A DNA stretch of 44,946 nucleotides from Thioalkalivibrio sp. (lineage in GTDB: Bacteria; Pseudomonadota; Gammaproteobacteria; Ectothiorhodospirales; Ectothiorhodospiraceae), in contig RECA01000094.1 in the NCBI GenBank assembly GCA_007692435.1, forward strand, positions 1-44,946, given 5' to 3'. Position 1 is the stretch's first letter; each line of letters opens with the position of its first letter. Below, piece by piece: positions 40,835 to 44,946 of the stretch. The position numbers were made by a program, and so were the translations under genes. Below the pieces are notes generated by a model that saw only the letters and a list, made by a program, of their open reading frames with translations, did no database searches and was not told where the DNA came from.

Positions 40835-42259
40835 GTGGACGTGGAGACCGGCTGGATCACCAGCGGCATTGCCGTGGCCGTGTTTCTGGTGGCCGTGGTC
40901 AGCGCGGTGCACGCAGTGCTGCAGCGGCGCGAGACCGGTGCCGTGATCGCCTGGGTCGGCCTGATCTTCCTGCTGCCGCTGGCCGGCTCGGTGCTCTACT
41001 GGCTGTTCGGCATCAACCGCATCCGGCGGCGCGCCCGCGCCCTGCGCGAGGGTCACACGCCGTCGCGGCTGCCCAGTCCGAGCCTCGCGGTGGACCCGGG
41101 GCTGGGCGAGCGCTGGCAGGGCCTGCTCGGCTCCGGCGACGCGCTCAGTCCGTTCACCGTCAGTGCCGGCAACCGGGTCACGCCGCTGTTCGACGGCGAC
41201 GAGGCCTATGATTCGATGCTCGCGGCGATCGACGGCGCAGAGCGCGGGATCGCCATGGCGACCTACATCTTCGACACCGACCGCATCGGACGGGTCTTCG
41301 CCGAACGCCTGCAGGCGGCAGTCGAGCGCGGCGTGGAGGTCCGGGTGCTGATCGACGGCATCGGCGCGCGCTACAGCCGGCGCAGCATGCTGGCACTGCT
41401 GCACCGGCTCGGGGTGCCCACCGCCGCCTTCCTGCCGGTGCACCTGCCCCGCAGCTTCGCGGCCTTCAACCTGCGCAACCACCGCAAGCTGCTGGTGGTG
41501 GACGGCGCCACCGGTTTCACGGGCGGCATGAACATCCGGCGCGGGCACTGCCGCACCGATCCGGGACGGCACCCCGTGCAGGACGTGCATTTCCGAATCG
41601 ACGGACCCGTGGTGGAACAGCTTCAGAGCATCTTTGCAGAGGACTGGGGTTTCGCGACCGGCGAAGAACTCTACGGCCCCTCCTGGTCGGTGGCCGGGAA
41701 TCCCGCGGGCAACACCGCGTGCCGCGGCCTTCCGGACGGGCCCGACGAGGACTTCGAGGTCCTGCAGTTCACGCTGCTCGCGGCCCTGGCGGAGGCCCGC
41801 GAGCGGGTCACCGTGGTCACCCCCTACTTCCTCCCCGATGTCGGCCTGCTGGCCGCATTGAAGACGGCCGCGCTGCGCGGCGTGCAGGTGGACCTGTTGC
41901 TGCCGGAGCGGAGCAACCTCCGGCCGGTGGACTGGGCCAGCAATCCGCTGCACACGGAACTGGTGGAACGCGGCTGCCGGATCTGGCTGACGCCGCCACC
42001 CTTCAACCACAGCAAGCTGATGCTGGTCGACGGCAGCTGGGTCCTGTTCGGTTCGGGCAACTGGGATCCGCGCAGCCTGCGGCTGAACTTCGAGTTCAAT
42101 CTGGAGTGCTACGACACCGACCTGGGCCACGAACTGAGCGAGTGGGCGACGCGGTTACGGCAGAGCTCCCGTCGGCTGACGCTGGAAGAGATCCGGCGCC
42201 GCCCGCTCGTGCTGCGCCTGCGCGACGGCGCCGCGCGCCTGCTTACCCCGTATCTTTGA
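40835..42259 (+). CDS. cls: Cardiolipin synthase (phospholipase D superfamily)
   Basis: Two N-terminal TM segments; HKD motifs [19 protein letters not shown] and [21 protein letters not shown]. Confidence 0.93.
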   Translation: MDVETGWITSGIAVAVFLVAVVSAVHAVLQRRETGAVIAWVGLIFLLPLAGSVLYWLFGINRIRRRARALREGHTPSRLPSPSLAVDPGLGERWQGLLGSGDALSPFTVSAGNRVTPLFDGDEAYDSMLAAIDGAERGIAMATYIFDTDRIGRVFAERLQAAVERGVEVRVLIDGIGARYSRRSMLALLHRLGVPTAAFLPVHLPRSFAAFNLRNHRKLLVVDGATGFTGGMNIRRGHCRTDPGRHPVQDVHFRIDGPVVEQLQSIFAEDWGFATGEELYGPSWSVAGNPAGNTACRGLPDGPDEDFEVLQFTLLAALAEARERVTVVTPYFLPDVGLLAALKTAALRGVQVDLLLPERSNLRPVDWASNPLHTELVERGCRIWLTPPPFNHSKLMLVDGSWVLFGSGNWDPRSLRLNFEFNLECYDTDLGHELSEWATRLRQSSRRLTLEEIRRRPLVLRLRDGAARLLTPYL

Positions 42260-42426
42260 CGTGAGAGCCGAACAATCGGCCTCTCCAGCAAAGTCCGGGG
42301 GTCCGGATGGGGTCGGCGTCCCGACCCGATCGCGCCACGCCGCCGGACGCGCTACGCTTGGGGTATGCGATGCGTGACCAGAAAAACCCGGGCGGCCCCG
42401 CGCGAGCGCAGCCACCGCCGCCAACC

Positions 42427-43254
42427 ATGATGTTCAGCCTGTTTCAACGCGAACCGCTGCTGGACGAAACCACCGCCGACTGGATCCATGCGGTCTTCGC
42501 GTGGGCCCTTCGGGAACAGGGCCGGAAGATCTTCTTCGGCGGCACGGCGCTGGTGCTGCCCACGCCCGAGTTCTTCCCGGGACGCGCCGACAACCGGCAT
42601 GCCATGGCCGAGCTGGTCTTCGAATCCGTGCGCCGGCACGCGGGACTGGGCCACTGGCCCTGCAGGCTGCTGGCCCCGGGCGAACTCGCGCCCCAGGCCT
42701 ACCCGCCCCCGCCACTGGCCAAACCGGTTCGCGCGAACGCGGATCAGGGACCCGCGGACGCATTCAGCGCGGCACCGGCGCAGTTCCGGTACGTGCCGGA
42801 TCTGGTCGACAACCCCGAGGCGCTGATCGCGAACTATGCGCGGGAATTCGCCCATCATATCGCGGCCTCGGCCACGGAGGCGCCGCCGGCCGGAGAGGAC
42901 AACTGGGGCCACGTCACCGAGCTGCTCGCAGTGTTCATGGGCTTCGGCGTGATGCTCGCGAACACCGCGTTCAATGTGCGGGTGAACGCCTGCGGATCCT
43001 GCCAGGGTCCCGCTGCAGAGCGTCCGGGATTTCTGGGGCGCGCCGAGATCGCCTACGCGCTGGCACTGTTCTGCAGGCTCAAGGACATCCCGCCACGGCG
43101 CGTGAAGGCGCACCTGGGCAGTGCACTCAGGCCCTATTTCCGCCGGGCACTGCAGGATCTCAATCGCGACCCGGACCTGCTCGCGCGCCTGCGTGGCGAC
43201 GTGCCCGCGCTGCCGGACCCTTCCCTGCCCGGCGGCTTCTCGAAGCCCTTCTGA
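42427..43254 (+). CDS. Conserved-looking hypothetical protein, possible degenerate zinc-peptidase fold
   Basis: ANYAREFAHHIAA...VTELLAVFMGFGVMLANTAFN resembles HExxH-containing helices with the first His replaced. Confidence 0.55.
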   Translation: MMFSLFQREPLLDETTADWIHAVFAWALREQGRKIFFGGTALVLPTPEFFPGRADNRHAMAELVFESVRRHAGLGHWPCRLLAPGELAPQAYPPPPLAKPVRANADQGPADAFSAAPAQFRYVPDLVDNPEALIANYAREFAHHIAASATEAPPAGEDNWGHVTELLAVFMGFGVMLANTAFNVRVNACGSCQGPAAERPGFLGRAEIAYALALFCRLKDIPPRRVKAHLGSALRPYFRRALQDLNRDPDLLARLRGDVPALPDPSLPGGFSKPF

Positions 43255-43285
43255 GCAAACGCCGGATCGCCGGTCCGGGAGAGGC

Positions 43286-43744
43286 TCAGGGCTCGGGCGT
43301 GTTGGCCTCGTAAACCAGCCAGGCCTGGTAGATCTCGTTCGGCCAGTGACTCTGAAACCACGCGATCACCGCATCGATCTCGGATGGGGTCAGCACGTCC
43401 TCGAAGGCCGGCATGTTCCCGTGCTGCGGGTCCGAGCCCTCGCGGATGTGCTGCCGCAATTGCCAGAGGGGGTGGTGCCAGGTGTGGGCGGTGCCGTTCA
43501 GCGGAGGTGGACGCCAGCGGCCGTCGGGCAACCGCCGGAACCATTCCTCCGCGCCTTCAGCCCGTGCCCCGTGGCAGGCCGCACAATGCTCCGCGAACAC
43601 CGGGCCGCCCTGCATCACCTGGTCAACCGTGTACCAGCGACCCGTATCCGAATCACGGTGTTCGGCCTCGCGCGGCGGCTCGCCGCAGCCCGTCAGGACG
43701 AATCCGGCGACGATCGCCAGGGCAGGCAGGATTCGCTGAGGCAT
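43286..43744 (-). CDS. Lipoprotein c-type cytochrome
   Basis: Lipobox FVLTGC; CAACH heme motif; GNMPAFEDVLTPSEIDAVIAWFQSHWP. Confidence 0.88.
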   Translation of the reverse strand: MPQRILPALAIVAGFVLTGCGEPPREAEHRDSDTGRWYTVDQVMQGGPVFAEHCAACHGARAEGAEEWFRRLPDGRWRPPPLNGTAHTWHHPLWQLRQHIREGSDPQHGNMPAFEDVLTPSEIDAVIAWFQSHWPNEIYQAWLVYEANTPEP

Positions 43745-44056
43745 TGCTACTCCGTGCTTGACTGAGGGCGGATACGGTGACGATACGGCGGCTTGCGGGG
43801 GAGGGTCCAATTCGGCGCTGGGTGCAGGGACGCCCTGTCGCCGATGGGTCGCGGCCGGGAAGCAGGACCGCAGGAGATGTCGAAAATATTGGTTTCGCGA
43901 CCACCACCTTGGCTACACTCCACAGACGCGTCAACATCGACCGGGATGTGCGGCACCGTACATGATCGTCCCCGGATACGGGCGCGGCACATCAGAATAG
44001 TCCCGCCAAGAACACCAACAGCCGGGGCATCAACCGCCGCAAGGAGACCAGAACTG

Positions 44057-44946
44057 ATGATCGATCCAGCCGGGAATAACACCACACGAGCCCGACGACT
44101 CGGACCAACGCGAGCAGCCGTCGCAGCAGGGGTCCTGCTGCTCGCAGTGGCAAGCTACTCGCATGCCGAGCAACACGACGGCGCGATGCAGACCGAGCAG
44201 TTGCAGGCGGAACTGCAGACCCTTCGCGATGAACACGGAAACCTCCAGACACGGCAGGCGGAGCTGGAGGCGGAGGTCGCCGAGCTCGAGGGGCAGCTCG
44301 ACACCACCGAGTCCGCACTGGCCGAGATGCGGGCCGAGACACAGGCCCTCGAGAGCGCGCTGAGCGAGACCCGGACCGAGCGGGACACCCTGCAGAGCGA
44401 ACTGGCCGAGATGGAGGGGGCCAAGGAGATCCTCGAGGCCGAACTCGCCACCGCACGCTCCGAGCAGGCGGACCTGGGCGAGCAGCGCGCCCTGCTCAGC
44501 GCCGAGGTCACCGAGCTCGAGGGACAGGTCGACACCACCGAGGCCGCACTGACCGAGGCCCGGGCCGAGGCGACCGAGAAGGCCGAGCGCATCGCATCGC
44601 TCGAGACCGACAAGACCGGCCTGCAGACCGAGCTGAGCGAGACCCGGACCGAGCGGGACGCCCTGCAGAGCGACCTGGCCGAGGTCGAGGGGGCCAAGGA
44701 GATCCTCGAGGCCGAACTCGCCACCGCACGCTCCGAGCAGGCGGACCTGGGCGAGCAGCGCGCCCTGCTCAGCGCCGAGGTCACCGAGCTCGAGGGACAG
44801 GTCGACACCACCGAGGCCGCACTGACCGAGGCCCGGGCCGAGGCGACCGAGAAGGCCGAGCGCATCGCATCGCTCGAGACCGACAAGACCGGCCTGCAGA
44901 CCGAGCTGAGCGAGACCCGGACCGAGCGGGACGCCCTGCAGAGCGA
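44057..44946 (+). CDS. Secreted coiled-coil protein with 91-aa tandem repeats (3'-truncated by window end)
   Basis: AAGGAG upstream; signal peptide AAVAAGVLLLAVASYSHA; frame open to the window end, so absent from the ORF track. Confidence 0.8.
   Translation, partial: MIDPAGNNTTRARRLGPTRAAVAAGVLLLAVASYSHAEQHDGAMQTEQLQAELQTLRDEHGNLQTRQAELEAEVAELEGQLDTTESALAEMRAETQALESALSETRTERDTLQSELAEMEGAKEILEAELATARSEQADLGEQRALLSAEVTELEGQVDTTEAALTEARAEATEKAERIASLETDKTGLQTELSETRTERDALQSDLAEVEGAKEILEAELATARSEQADLGEQRALLSAEVTELEGQVDTTEAALTEARAEATEKAERIASLETDKTGLQTELSETRTERDALQS
44366..44946 (+). repeat. 273-bp tandem repeat: two complete copies and a truncated third
   Basis: GAGACCCGGACCGAGCGGGAC recurs at 44366, 44639 and 44912. 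Confidence 0.97.

Noticed and set aside
38447-42130. 1227-aa minus-strand ORF extending parC across the cls locus
   Set aside because: The N-terminal 477 residues are antisense to cls and lack recognisable domains; parC starts at MPDNLTLDF (40699).
37331-42271. TTGACGTGAGAG shared at the stop codons of the YcbL-like gene and cls
   Set aside because: A 12-mer is expected to recur by chance in 45 kb; no extended similarity.
44155-44886. Ser/Arg/Val-rich repetitive minus-strand ORF
   Set aside because: Mirror of the tandem-repeat coiled-coil gene; the plus frame has RBS, signal peptide and heptads.

Overview
GC-rich bacterial chromosome segment. Gene content suggests a gammaproteobacterium of the Ectothiorhodospiraceae / purple-sulfur-like type (inference). 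Most of it is housekeeping sequence: ffs-dnaX-ybaB-recR, a Prx/Grx hybrid with a glutathione-reductase-like enzyme, an OmpR/EnvZ-type pair, tex, sthA, mltB, an AGCS symporter, a Pro-Arg-His-Lys tRNA cluster, folD-ppi-lpxH, metZ, tRNA-Gln, rpsI-rplM, a sigma54-type two-component system, htpX, parC and cls. The non-routine structure is: (1) a family of ~250-bp near-palindromic elements with ~24-bp terminal inverted repeats (GGGGTCGGACCA...TGGTCCGACCCC), two of which bracket a DUF4126 gene, one supplying that gene's stop codon; (2) a membrane-anchored protein with at least 23 uninterrupted 11-residue (hendecad) repeats and a Lys/Ala-rich histone-H1-like tail; (3) a candidate small RNA or attenuator with tandem CCUCC anti-Shine-Dalgarno motifs and a UUCG/U8 terminator upstream of a histidine kinase gene; (4) a glycerate-kinase (MOFRL) ORF continuing in frame into a DUF455 ferritin-like domain; (5) a secreted coiled-coil gene with near-identical 273-bp (91 aa = 13 heptads) tandem repeats running off the window; (6) a garA/garB-like pair whose reductase carries residues expected for NADH preference; and (7) a 5 x 13-bp tandem array between parC and htpX. 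All calls come from reading the sequence and supplied ORFs; no searches or folding were run.
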